From assembly GCA_036510975.1 (NCBI GenBank), contig DATCCY010000014.1, positions 1 to 32,247 of the forward strand: DNA of 32,247 bases, in the 5' to 3' direction. Origin of the DNA: Longivirga sp036510975. GTDB taxonomy: Bacteria > Actinomycetota > Actinomycetes > S36-B12 > CAIYMF01. The notes beneath the pieces were generated by a model, which saw only the letters and a list, made by a program, of their open reading frames with translations, made no database searches and was not told the DNA's origin. Shown one piece after another: positions 14,526-22,492 of this stretch (the first letter of the stretch is position 1; each line of letters begins with the position of its first letter). The translations under genes were made by a program, and so were the position numbers.

Positions 14526-17144
14526 ATGGCGACCCGTTCGCCCGCGCCGCCGCGTCCCCGTTCGGGGTCGGGACGGCCCGGGACTTCCCCCACGAGCCGC
14601 TCGAGCAAGGCCTCGGCCCCCGCGCCCCGGTCGTCCTCGACGCGTCCCTCCTCTGCACGCCCGCGCCCGGCCCCGGCCCGCTCGGGTCCCTCGCCGGTGT
14701 CGCGCGTCATCGGCGGGGCCACCGCGGTGGTCGGGGCGATCTGGCTGGGCATCGGGCACGTGCTGGGTGGCGTCGTGCGCCGCGTCGGCCACGGCGCCCG
14801 CGACCTCGACCCGGCGCACCGTCGTGACGGCCTCGGGCTCGCGCTCGTCGGCCTCGCGGTCCTTGTCGCGTTCTCGGTGTGGTGGAACGTCAGCGCCGGA
14901 CTCGGCGGCGTCGTCGGGGTGATCGTCACCGGGGCGATGGGCAGCCTCGACTGGACCCTTCCGTTCCTGCTCCTCGGCCTGGCCTGGCGGGTGCTGCGCC
15001 GCCCCGAGGAGAGCGCCGCCACAGGTCGCATCTCCATCGGCTGGACCGCGCTCGTCCTGTCCGCCTGCGGGCTCGTGCACGTCGCGCACGGCACCCCGGT
15101 GCCGGCCGAGGGCTCCGCGGCGATGGAGGCGGGCGGCGGCTGGATCGGCTGGATCGCGTCCGCCCCCGTCGTCGCAGCCACCCACCCGGTCGTCGCCGGG
15201 CTGCTGCTCGTGCTGGTGGCGATCTTCGGCGTCCTCGTCGTGACGGCGACCCCCGTCGCCGCTGTTCCCGAGCGGTTCCGCCACCTGCGCGACCGCCTCC
15301 TCGGCGTCCGCATCGAGGGCGAGGTGGAGCCCGAGCCCACGAGCCCGGTCACGACCACGCGTCGCCAGCGTCGCAGGGCCGCGGCCGACGCCGCGGCCGA
15401 GTCCGGCCTCGGTGTCCTCGCCGGCGACCTTGCCTTCGAGACGCCGCTCGTCGCGGACGAGGCCACGAAGGGCAGTCGTCGCGCCCGCAAGGTCGACCTC
15501 GACCTCAGCGAGCAGGTCGACCACGCCGAGCACCCCGACGCCAGCATCGACCCGGACCGGACCTCGACCGTCGTCGTCGACCTCACCTCCGGCGCCGTGG
15601 TCACCGCGCCGGCGAAGCAGGTGGCCGACCCTCTGCCGGCGAGCCCGTCACGCGTGGAGCAGCTCGCCCTGTCCGGCGACGTCACCTACCACCTGCCGCC
15701 GGCGGAGGCGCTCAAGCCCGGCGCCGTGCACCAGCCGACGAGCAAGGCCTCCGACGCCGTCGTGGCGTCGCTGACCGCGGTGCTCGAGCAGTTCGACATC
15801 GACGCCCAGGTGACTGGCTACTCGCGCGGCCCGACGGTCACCCGCTACGAGGTCGAGCTCGGACCGGCCGTGAAGGTCGAGCGTGTGACCCAGCTGTCGA
15901 AGAACATCGCCTACGCCGTCGCCTCGGCGGACGTCCGCATCCTCTCGCCGATCCCGGGAAAGTCCGCGATCGGCATCGAGATCCCGAACACCGACCGCGA
16001 GCTCGTCAGCCTCGGCGACGTCCTCAACAGCAAGGCCGCGACGGGCGACCACCACCCGATGCTCGTGGGGCTCGGCAAGGACGTCGAGGGCGGCTTCGTG
16101 TGCGGCAACCTCGCGAAGATGCCGCACATCCTCGTCGCCGGCGCGACCGGCGCGGGCAAGTCCGGGTGCATGAACACCCTCATCACGAGCATCCTCATGC
16201 GCTCGACCCCGGACGAGGTCCGGATGATCCTCATCGACCCGAAGCGCGTCGAGCTCACGGCGTACGACGGGGTCCCGCACCTCATCACGCCGATCATCAC
16301 GAACCCGAAGAAGGCGGCCGAGGCGCTGCAGTGGGTCGTGCGCGAGATGGACCTGCGCTACGACGACCTCTCGCACTTCGGCTTCCGGCACATCGACGAC
16401 TTCAACAAGGCCGTCCGGGCGGGGCAGGTGCAGCCGCGGCCGGGCAGCGAGCGGGTCATCACGCCCTACCCCTACCTGCTCGTCATCGTCGACGAGCTCG
16501 CCGACCTCATGATGGTCGCCCCGCGCGACGTCGAGGACTCGATCGTGCGCATCACGCAGCTCGCACGCGCAGCGGGCATCCACCTGGTGCTCGCCACGCA
16601 GCGCCCGAGCGTCGACGTCGTCACCGGCCTGATCAAGGCGAACGTGCCGAGCCGGATGGCGTTCGCGACCTCGAGCGTCACCGACAGCCGGGTGATCCTC
16701 GACCAGCCGGGTGCAGAGAAGCTGGTCGGGCAGGGCGACGCGCTGTTCCTGCCGATGGGCGCGAGCAAGCCGATCCGGCTGCAGGGCTCCTGGGTCACCG
16801 AGAACGAAATCCGGGCCGTGGTGGCGCACTGCAAGACCCAGCTCACCCCGGCCTACCGCTCCGACATCACCGCGCCGGCGGCGTCGAAGAAGGAGGTCGA
16901 CGAGGAGATCGGCGACGACCTCGACCTGCTGCGCGCGGCCGTCGAGCTCGTGGTGACGACCCAGTTCGGGTCGACGTCCATGCTGCAGCGCAAGCTTCGC
17001 GTCGGCTTCGCCAAGGCCGGGCGCCTGATGGACCTCATGGAGAGCCGCGGCATCGTGGGACCCAGCGAGGGCAGCAAGGCGCGCGACGTCCTCGTGGCAC
17101 CCGATGAGCTCGAGGGGATCCTCACGCTGCTCGGCGGGGAGTGA
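14526..17144 (+). CDS. ftsK: DNA translocase FtsK/SpoIIIE
   Basis: The 872-residue protein is a septal DNA pump that moves chromosome ends during division or sporulation. A disordered, S/P/R-rich N terminus (1-58) is followed by about four to five membrane segments (about 60-250) and an acidic linker. The motor then starts near residue 390: Walker A GATGAGKS (539-546), Walker B LLVIVDELADLMM (D656, E657), and LATQRPSVDVVTGLIKANVPSRMAF. The C-terminal winged-helix gamma domain reads TQFGSTSMLQRKLRVGFAKAGRLMDLMESRGIVGP, which reads KOPS-type DNA. ATG 14526 follows the TAGCCT box. In E. coli the gamma domain also activates XerCD; that is likely but not shown here. Confidence 0.97.
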   Translation: MATRSPAPPRPRSGSGRPGTSPTSRSSKASAPAPRSSSTRPSSARPRPAPARSGPSPVSRVIGGATAVVGAIWLGIGHVLGGVVRRVGHGARDLDPAHRRDGLGLALVGLAVLVAFSVWWNVSAGLGGVVGVIVTGAMGSLDWTLPFLLLGLAWRVLRRPEESAATGRISIGWTALVLSACGLVHVAHGTPVPAEGSAAMEAGGGWIGWIASAPVVAATHPVVAGLLLVLVAIFGVLVVTATPVAAVPERFRHLRDRLLGVRIEGEVEPEPTSPVTTTRRQRRRAAADAAAESGLGVLAGDLAFETPLVADEATKGSRRARKVDLDLSEQVDHAEHPDASIDPDRTSTVVVDLTSGAVVTAPAKQVADPLPASPSRVEQLALSGDVTYHLPPAEALKPGAVHQPTSKASDAVVASLTAVLEQFDIDAQVTGYSRGPTVTRYEVELGPAVKVERVTQLSKNIAYAVASADVRILSPIPGKSAIGIEIPNTDRELVSLGDVLNSKAATGDHHPMLVGLGKDVEGGFVCGNLAKMPHILVAGATGAGKSGCMNTLITSILMRSTPDEVRMILIDPKRVELTAYDGVPHLITPIITNPKKAAEALQWVVREMDLRYDDLSHFGFRHIDDFNKAVRAGQVQPRPGSERVITPYPYLLVIVDELADLMMVAPRDVEDSIVRITQLARAAGIHLVLATQRPSVDVVTGLIKANVPSRMAFATSSVTDSRVILDQPGAEKLVGQGDALFLPMGASKPIRLQGSWVTENEIRAVVAHCKTQLTPAYRSDITAPAASKKEVDEEIGDDLDLLRAAVELVVTTQFGSTSMLQRKLRVGFAKAGRLMDLMESRGIVGPSEGSKARDVLVAPDELEGILTLLGGE

Positions 17145-17206
17145 CGCAGGTCACCCACTCGGTCCGACGACCGGTCGCGGGTTGGCCCCGGCACGCCCCC
17201 GCGGCC

Positions 17207-17212
17207 TACCAT
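17207..17212 (+). promoter_or_regulatory. Possible -10 box TACCAT for the rodZ-like gene
   Basis: TACCAT lies 68 nt before the GTG of the rodZ-like gene, with a TTGGCC candidate -35 box at 17182-17187 (19-nt spacing). This would give a leader of about 60 nt. The pairing is only plausible. Confidence 0.35.
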
Positions 17213-17280
17213 GAGGGTTCCGACGGTGTCCGTAGCGGCTTCCGTGCTGCTCGCCGTCGCTCCTGGATCGGGGTTCCGGC

Positions 17281-18150
17281 GTGACCGAGGCACCGCTGAC
17301 GGTCGGTCAGACCGTGACGCGCGCCCGGAATGCGGCCGGGATGACCGTCGCGCAGGTCGCCGAGCAGACTCGCATCCGCGGCACGCTGATCTCCGCGATC
17401 GAGGCCGACGACTTCCGGCTGTGCGGCGGCGACGTCTACGCCCGCGGCCACCTCAAGAGCATCGCCACAGCGGTGGGCATCGACCCGGTCGCCGTCGCCG
17501 CGCAGTTCGACGTGCAGCGCGGAGCCGCACGCACGGCCGCGGCGCCCGTGGAGCCGATCGCTCAGCCCACCCAGGTCGCCGAGCGTGACGGCGGGTCGCA
17601 CGGGCTGTCCTCCCTCGCCGGCACCCTCGGGGCGTCGGTCTCCGGTGGCCGTCGTGGGGCCAACTGGACCGCGGTGATGGCCCTGGCCCTCGCCGTGATC
17701 GTCGGTGTCGGGCTCATCTCGTTCCTGCAGCGGCCGCAGTCCGGTCCCGCCACGGTGGCCGGCCCGTCCTCGAGCCCGACGAGCACGCCGAGCGCCGGCA
17801 GCACCCCGTCCACCGCGCCCTCGACCGCGCCCTCGACCGCCCCGAGCACCGCGACGACGCCGCCGGACGTCGTCGCCGCCGCGGACGGCGTGACGGTGAA
17901 GCTCGCCACCACCGGTCGCGCGTCGTGGATGCGCATCACCAACGCCGGCGGCAAGACCCTCTACGAGGGCACGCTCACCAAGGGCCAGACCAAGACCTTC
18001 ACCGACAAGACGAAGGTGAAGCTGCTCCTCGGCAACGCCGGAGCCGTGTCGCTCAACGTCAACGGCCGCGACCTCGGAGCACCGGGGTCGGACGGCCAGG
18101 TCATCAAGGTCGAGTTCGTCCCCGGCGACCCGACGCAGACCGCCGCCTGA
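17281..18150 (+). CDS. RodZ-like membrane helix-turn-helix protein (HTH_25/DUF4115)
   Basis: The 289-residue product has three parts: an N-terminal HTH_25 domain (about 7-75; VGQTVTRARNAAGMTVAQVAEQT, then GGDVYARGHLKSIATAVGID), one membrane helix (about 129-149), and an outer DUF4115 domain (about 198-280; VKLATTGRASWMRITNAGG). This is the RodZ layout; RodZ links the MreB cytoskeleton to wall synthesis in rods. In Streptomyces an HTH protein stands between ftsK and rimO in the same place. The linker after the helix (150-195) is S/T/P/A-rich with a repeated STAP unit encoded by 12-bp tandem repeats at about 17809-17844. GTG 17281 is used as start. Whether it acts as a true RodZ is inference. 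Confidence 0.85.
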   Translation: MTEAPLTVGQTVTRARNAAGMTVAQVAEQTRIRGTLISAIEADDFRLCGGDVYARGHLKSIATAVGIDPVAVAAQFDVQRGAARTAAAPVEPIAQPTQVAERDGGSHGLSSLAGTLGASVSGGRRGANWTAVMALALAVIVGVGLISFLQRPQSGPATVAGPSSSPTSTPSAGSTPSTAPSTAPSTAPSTATTPPDVVAAADGVTVKLATTGRASWMRITNAGGKTLYEGTLTKGQTKTFTDKTKVKLLLGNAGAVSLNVNGRDLGAPGSDGQVIKVEFVPGDPTQTAA

Positions 18151-18176
18151 CCCATCGGGTCCGACCTGCCTGCACG

Positions 18177-18182
18177 TAGGCT
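18177..18182 (+). promoter_or_regulatory. -10 box TAGGCT for rimO-pgsA-cinA
   Basis: TAGGCT is followed by 6 nt (CTCGCC) and the ATG of rimO at 18189; leaderless pattern. Confidence 0.6.
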
Positions 18183-18188
18183 CTCGCC

Positions 18189-19670
18189 ATGACCGTGCCG
18201 ACCGACCAGACCCCGCGGCGCGTGGCTCTGGTCACCCTCGGCTGCGCGCGCAACGAGGTCGACTCGGAGGAGCTCGCCGGGCGGCTGGCCGCCGACGGCT
18301 GGGAGCTGGTCGAGGACGCGTCGGAGGCCGACGCGATCGTGGTCAACACCTGCGGCTTCGTCGAGCAGGCGAAGAAGGACTCCGTCGACACCCTGCTCGA
18401 GGCCGCCGACCTCAAGGCCGGCGGGCGCCCGCAGGCCGTCGTTGCGGTCGGCTGCCTGGCCGAGCGCTACGGCGACCAGCTCGCCGAGTCGCTGCCCGAG
18501 GCCGACGCCGTGCTCGGCTTCGACGACTACGCCGACATCGGCGCCCGGCTGCGGCGCATCGTCGCGGGGGAGCCGCACGTGCCGCACGCACCGCGCGACC
18601 GCCGCCTGCTCCTGCCGGTGACCCCCGTCGAGCGCGGCGGGATCGCGGTCGCGCTGCCCGGGCACGCGCAGGCCGCACCCGACCTCCCCGAGGGTGTGGC
18701 TCCCGCGAGCGGGCCGCGCGTGGTGCGTCGTCGCCTCGGCCACGGCCCGAGTGCCCCGCTCAAACTGGCCTCCGGCTGCGACCGCCGGTGCGCCTTCTGC
18801 GCGATCCCCTCGTTCCGTGGCTCCTTCGTGTCGCGGCGTCCGTCGGACCTCCTCGACGAGGCGCGCTGGCTCGCCGGCCACGGCGTGCGCGAGCTCGTTC
18901 TGGTGAGCGAGAACTCCACGTCGTACGGCAAGGACCTCGGCGACCTGCGGCTGCTCGAGACCCTCCTGCCCGAGCTCGCGGCCGTCGAGGGGATCGAGTG
19001 GGTGCGGGTCTCCTACCTGCAGCCGGCCGAGACGCGTCCTTCGCTCATCGACGTCATCGCGACCACCCCGGGTGTCGCGCCGTACTTCGACCTGTCGTTC
19101 CAGCACTCCTCGGAGACCGTGCTGCGACGGATGCGTCGCTTCGGCGGCACCGAGTCCTTCCTCGACCTGCTCGCCTCCGCTCGCGCGCGCTCGCCGCACG
19201 CGGGCGCGCGCAGCAACGTCATCGTCGGGTTCCCCGGCGAGACCGAGGCCGACGTCGAAGAGCTCGAGCGCTTCCTCGTCGCCGCCCGGCTCGATGCGGT
19301 CGGGGTGTTCGGCTATTCCGACGAGGACGGCACCGAGGCCGCGACGTACGACGGCAAGCTCCCCGACGACGTCGTGCGCGAACGCGTCGAGCGGGTGTCG
19401 GCGCTCGTCGAGGAGCTCACCGCGCAGCGCGCCGAGGACCGCATCGGGGAGACGATGGAGGTCCTCGTCGAGCTCGTGGCCGACACCGAGGACGGACTGG
19501 TCGTTGAGGGCCGCGGCGGCCACCAGGCACCCGAGGTCGACGGCAGCACGCTGCTCGTCGCGGGCGGGCTCGACCTCGCGACGCTGAGCGTCGGCGCCCT
19601 CGTGACGGCCGAGGTCGTGCGTTCCGACGGCGTCGATCTCGCAGCCGTCCCGCGAGGCTTCGCGCAGTGA
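18189..19670 (+). CDS. rimO: Ribosomal protein S12 methylthiotransferase
   Basis: RimO adds a methylthio group to the conserved aspartate of ribosomal protein S12. The 493-residue protein has the N-terminal UPF0004 domain with three cluster cysteines (C19 in TLGCARNEVDSE, C55 in NTCGFVEQAKKDS, C89 in VGCLAERY). The radical-SAM motif CDRRCAFC (C197, C201, C204) and a C-terminal TRAM domain follow. SFRGSFVSRRP and the block beginning LSFQHSSETVL and ending RRMRRFG favour RimO over MiaB. An insert of about 50 residues (about 128-185) precedes the radical-SAM core. The stop overlaps the pgsA GTG (GTGA), so rimO, pgsA and cinA form one transcription unit. Confidence 0.95.
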   Translation: MTVPTDQTPRRVALVTLGCARNEVDSEELAGRLAADGWELVEDASEADAIVVNTCGFVEQAKKDSVDTLLEAADLKAGGRPQAVVAVGCLAERYGDQLAESLPEADAVLGFDDYADIGARLRRIVAGEPHVPHAPRDRRLLLPVTPVERGGIAVALPGHAQAAPDLPEGVAPASGPRVVRRRLGHGPSAPLKLASGCDRRCAFCAIPSFRGSFVSRRPSDLLDEARWLAGHGVRELVLVSENSTSYGKDLGDLRLLETLLPELAAVEGIEWVRVSYLQPAETRPSLIDVIATTPGVAPYFDLSFQHSSETVLRRMRRFGGTESFLDLLASARARSPHAGARSNVIVGFPGETEADVEELERFLVAARLDAVGVFGYSDEDGTEAATYDGKLPDDVVRERVERVSALVEELTAQRAEDRIGETMEVLVELVADTEDGLVVEGRGGHQAPEVDGSTLLVAGGLDLATLSVGALVTAEVVRSDGVDLAAVPRGFAQ

Positions 19671-20266
19671 TCCGTCCGGCCCCACCCGACCACGTCGGCG
19701 ACCCGGTCGAGTCGCCGTCGGTCCTCAACGTCCCGAACGCCCTCACGATCCTGCGGCTGTGCCTCGTCCCGCTCTTCGCCTGGCTTCTGCTGCGCGACGG
19801 CGGGGACGACCAGACCTCGCGGGTCTGGGCGGCGGTGATGTTCCTCGGCGCGTCGCTGACCGATCTCGTCGACGGCGAGATCGCGCGTCGCCAGGGCCAG
19901 GTAACCACGTTCGGGAAGGTGGCCGACCCGATCGCCGACAAGGCGCTCACCGGCACGGCGCTGGTCGGGCTGTCCTACCTCGGCGAGCTGCCGTGGTGGG
20001 TCACCGTCGTCATCCTCACCCGCGAGATCGGCGTGACGCTGCTGCGCTTCTGGGTGATCCGTCGTGGGGTGATCCCGGCGAGCCGCGGCGGCAAGGCGAA
20101 GACGGTCGCGCAGATGGTCGCCATCCTGATGTACCTGCTGCCGCTCACCGGGTGGCTGGTCACCGCGCGCGAGGTGGTCATGGGCGTGGCGCTGCTGCTC
20201 ACGATCGGGACCGGGATCGACTACGTCGCGCGCGCCCAGCGGCTGCGTGCCGCGGGACGTGCCTGA
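19667..20266 (+). CDS. pgsA: CDP-diacylglycerol-glycerol-3-phosphate 3-phosphatidyltransferase
   Basis: The 199-residue membrane enzyme makes phosphatidylglycerol phosphate. The CDP-alcohol phosphotransferase motif D-x2-DG-x2-AR-x8-G-x3-D-x3-D is complete (D66, D69, G70, A73, R74, G83, D87, D91). NVPNALTILRLCLVP at the N terminus and about five to six hydrophobic segments fit PgsA. GTG 19667 overlaps the rimO stop. cinA begins 2 nt after the stop. The rimO-pgsA-cinA order matches Streptomyces. The paralogue issue (PgsA versus other CDP-alcohol transferases) is settled mainly by ALTILR, PIADK and context. Confidence 0.93.
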   Translation: MIRPAPPDHVGDPVESPSVLNVPNALTILRLCLVPLFAWLLLRDGGDDQTSRVWAAVMFLGASLTDLVDGEIARRQGQVTTFGKVADPIADKALTGTALVGLSYLGELPWWVTVVILTREIGVTLLRFWVIRRGVIPASRGGKAKTVAQMVAILMYLLPLTGWLVTAREVVMGVALLLTIGTGIDYVARAQRLRAAGRA

Positions 20267-20267
20267 C

Positions 20268-20783
20268 ATGGGCGTGCCGCCGATCGAGCAGACCGCCGCT
20301 CAGGTCGTGCGGCTGCTGACCCAGCAGGGACGGACGGTGGCGGTGGCCGAGTCGTTGACCGGCGGGCTCGTCGTGGCCGCGCTCGTCGGCGTGCCGGGCG
20401 CCTCGAAGGTCGTGCGCGGGGGAGTCGTGGCGTACATGACCGACCTCAAGGCCTCGCTGCTCGACGTCGACCCGGACCTGCTCGCCCGCGTCGGCGCGGT
20501 CGACCCGGACGTCGCGGTGGCGATGGCGCGCGGTGTCGCCGTGCGACTCGGCGCGGACTACGGGCTCGCCACGACGGGGGTCGCCGGCCCGGACCCGCAG
20601 GACGGCCAGCCGGTCGGCCGGCTCTTCACCGCGGTCTGGGACCGCACCCGCAGCGACGTCGCCCCCGAGGGCTGCGGCGCCGCCGCCGGCCTCGAGCTCG
20701 ATCCCGCCCTCGGCCGCGCCGGCATCCGCGAGGCCGCCGTAGCCGAGGCCCTCGACCACCTCGTCGACACGATCGGCCACTGA
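20268..20783 (+). CDS. cinA: CinA C-terminal domain protein (NMN amidohydrolase-like)
   Basis: The 171-residue product is the stand-alone CinA C-terminal domain, without the N-terminal MoCF part found in longer CinA proteins. It shows VAVAESLTGGLV with the catalytic serine, GGVVAYMTDLKASLLDV, and YGLATTGVAGPDPQDGQPVG. In E. coli PncC and related proteins this domain deamidates nicotinamide mononucleotide. In many bacteria cinA sits near recA. ATG 20268 is one base after the pgsA stop; an in-frame upstream start at 20247 would overlap pgsA by 20 nt. Confidence 0.9.
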   Translation: MGVPPIEQTAAQVVRLLTQQGRTVAVAESLTGGLVVAALVGVPGASKVVRGGVVAYMTDLKASLLDVDPDLLARVGAVDPDVAVAMARGVAVRLGADYGLATTGVAGPDPQDGQPVGRLFTAVWDRTRSDVAPEGCGAAAGLELDPALGRAGIREAAVAEALDHLVDTIGH

Positions 20784-20812
20784 CCCGCCCTGCCCCGCCC
20801 CCCGAAACCGCC

Positions 20813-20845
20813 GGGCTTGATCGTCCCTTAGGGACGATCAAGCCC
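20813..20845. terminator. Perfect 16-bp palindrome terminator after cinA
   Basis: Arms 20813-20828 (GGGCTTGATCGTCCCT) and 20830-20845 are exact reverse complements around a single central T. Outside them GAAAC (20803-20807) can pair with GTTTC further downstream, extending the hairpin. It starts 30 nt after the cinA stop and would close the rimO-pgsA-cinA unit. The perfect, long arms also resemble a dispersed palindromic repeat; that needs a genome-wide count. Confidence 0.8.
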
Positions 20846-21183
20846 AGGGCGCAGTTTCCTTGCTTCTGGTGAGCACAACTCGTGATCTTGTGGCGGCTGC
20901 GACCGATGGAGGTGCGGTGAACCGGGTCGCGCCCGTGGGAACACTCGCGGATGATTACCGCGTTACACCCGTGACGGCACCGACCGTCGCGCCCCGTCCG
21001 GGGCTCCGCAGCACGGCACAGGAGGCGCGTTCCGTGATCAGCACCGTCGCACCACCCCGCGTCGCACCGCGACGCGCCGAGATCGCCCGTCCGGGTGGCG
21101 ACGCTGCGCACGGCGTCACCGCCGGGTACCGTGGATCCCACGTACCTGTCCAGGTGGACCGACCCGCGAGAGGGGGTGGACCC
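20846..21183 (+). other. Leader/promoter region of the clgR-like gene
   Basis: No gene is supported here. The stretch contains an inverted repeat CGCGG-N7-CCGCG (20946-20962) and a possible -10 box TACCGT (21127-21132). The GAGAGGGGG purine run just before GTG 21184 is a good ribosome site. The clgR frame is open upstream to 20860, but the translation there (many V/A/P/R) shows no family resemblance. Confidence 0.4.
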
Positions 21184-21477
21184 GTGATCGTGCTACGACG
21201 TGTCATCGGCGACGAGCTGCGCCGTCGTCGGCAGGACCAGGGCCGCACCCTGCGCGAGGTCTCCGCGGCCGCCCGGGTCTCCCTCGGCTACCTCTCCGAG
21301 GTCGAGCGTGGACAGAAGGAGGCCAGCAGCGAGCTGCTCGCCTCGATCTGCACCGCGCTCGACGTCCCGCTCGCGATCGTGCTGCGCTCGGTCAGCGACG
21401 AGGTCGCGGTCCTCGAGGGCGTCGCGCCGGTCACCGAGCTCCCCGTGGCGCCCGACACCGTCGTCGCCGCGGCCTGA
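21184..21477 (+). CDS. clgR: ClgR-type XRE family transcriptional regulator
   Basis: The 97-residue product consists almost entirely of an XRE helix-turn-helix: LRRVIGDELRRRRQDQGRTLREVSAAARVSLGYLSEVERGQKEASSELL. This is nearly the consensus of ClgR, which activates clp protease and lon genes in actinobacteria and is itself degraded by ClpCP. Its position after pgsA/cinA and before recA matches Mycobacterium (after pgsA3) and Streptomyces. GTG 21184 is chosen by homology and by the strong purine-rich ribosome site. The C-terminal tail (after about residue 78) is short and ends in ...VAA-like residues, which resembles the Ala-Ala ClgR degron; that is inference. Confidence 0.9.
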   Translation: MIVLRRVIGDELRRRRQDQGRTLREVSAAARVSLGYLSEVERGQKEASSELLASICTALDVPLAIVLRSVSDEVAVLEGVAPVTELPVAPDTVVAAA

Positions 21478-21488
21478 TCCGACTCGTC

Positions 21489-22076
21489 GTGCCCGAGCGT
21501 TCCCCGCGGTCGCGCGCGGGCAACGCCATGGGCCGGACCCGCACCGCCGCACTCGACGGCGCGCGGCGGACGCTGGCCGAGCACGGCCTGCGCAAGGCCA
21601 CGATGGGTGATGTCGCGGTGCGGGGCGGCCTGGCCAAGGCCACGCTCTACAACCACTTCCGCACCAAGGACGACCTCGTCGCGGGACTCGTCGCGGACGA
21701 CGTCGCCGAGCTCGGTGCCGACTGCGTCGATCTCGCGGCCGACGACCTCGCAGTAGCGCTCACGCGTGCCGCCGACGGTGTCGCCGGCCACGTCGTCCTC
21801 GTCGGGATGCGCACCGTGGAGCCGACCGCGCTGCTCCGCGCCGCGGTCCCCGGACCCGGTGCTGGCTGGGACGTCGTACGCGCCCAGGTCGCCCTGGTCC
21901 TCGACGCCGCCGACCGGTCGAGCGCACCGGAGCACGTCGACCTCGTGTCCCGCTGGCTGGGATCCCACGTGCTCGAGCCGGGAACCCAGGACTCGCGTGC
22001 GGCTCAGGCCCGCGCCATCGCCGCCGGAGTGCCGGCGGCGGTCCGCACGACCGCGTTCGCCGCCGCCACCCCGTAG
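21489..22076 (+). CDS. TetR/AcrR family transcriptional regulator
   Basis: The 195-residue product has the TetR DNA-binding domain at about 16-65 (TRTAALDGARRTLAEHGLRKA, then MGDVAVRGGLAKATLYNHFRTKDDL). The C-terminal ligand domain is not recognisable. It starts with GTG 11 nt after the clgR stop, so it is probably cotranscribed with clgR. An internal ATG (codon 14) is an alternative start. In Mycobacterium the gene at this place is a PspA homologue, so the TetR gene is a lineage difference. Targets unknown. Confidence 0.85.
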   Translation: MPERSPRSRAGNAMGRTRTAALDGARRTLAEHGLRKATMGDVAVRGGLAKATLYNHFRTKDDLVAGLVADDVAELGADCVDLAADDLAVALTRAADGVAGHVVLVGMRTVEPTALLRAAVPGPGAGWDVVRAQVALVLDAADRSSAPEHVDLVSRWLGSHVLEPGTQDSRAAQARAIAAGVPAAVRTTAFAAATP

Positions 22077-22079
22077 GGA

Positions 22080-22472
22080 TCAGGCGCGCGTCGCCGTCGT
22101 GCGCAGGTAGTCGCGTACCTGCTCGGTGAAGTTCGACCCGTCGACCCGCAGCCCGTCGCGCCCGGGCTCGGCGCGCAGCGAGCGCTTCACGGCCTCGGCG
22201 TACGCCGCCGGAACCGGTCCGTCGACGTCGGCGAGCAGCCCGGCACGGACGTCCGGGGCCAGCGAGGCCCACCAGTCGTCGAAGGGGTGGCCGTGCGCGG
22301 CGACGAACGCCTCGAGGGCGCCCTCGGCCCAGTGGTCCTCCTGGCGGTGCCGCGCCCTCAACCGGCGGACGTCGGCCCACGACGTCACGGGCACGGCGGG
22401 CGACCGGTCGTCGAACGTCGCGGCGAAGGAAGCGTCGGGGAGCAGGGCGATCTCGAGCGCGCGTTCGGACAC
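22080..22472 (-). CDS. Hypothetical protein, 130 aa
   Basis: I do not recognise a family. The product begins SERALEIALLPDASFAATFDDRSP, is rich in charged and aromatic residues (HPFDDWWASLAP), and has no membrane segment, signal peptide or repeat. It is probably soluble. GTG 22472 is the start; the stop lies 3 nt from the end of the convergent TetR gene. nei2 ends 20 nt upstream on the same strand, so it could be the last gene of a nei2 operon. Codon use looks like that of its neighbours, which supports it as a real gene. Confidence 0.7.
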   Translation of the reverse strand: MSERALEIALLPDASFAATFDDRSPAVPVTSWADVRRLRARHRQEDHWAEGALEAFVAAHGHPFDDWWASLAPDVRAGLLADVDGPVPAAYAEAVKRSLRAEPGRDGLRVDGSNFTEQVRDYLRTTATRA

Positions 22473-22492
22473 GCCTCGACACTACGCGCCGA

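Noticed and set aside
11675..15685. Very long minus-strand open frame (over 1300 codons) opposite dapA, rnj and ftsK
   Set aside because: It is antisense to three well-supported genes. Long antisense frames arise when the third codon position is nearly always G or C. The translation is low-complexity and matches no family.
14879..17107. Long plus-strand open frame within ftsK in another frame
   Set aside because: The translation is dominated by R, A, G and P, typical of a shifted frame of a high-GC gene; ftsK motifs are intact in the true frame.
20860..21183. N-terminal extension of the clgR-like protein by 108 residues
   Set aside because: The frame is open but the translation has no family resemblance, while GTG 21184 has a strong ribosome site and gives the standard ClgR length.
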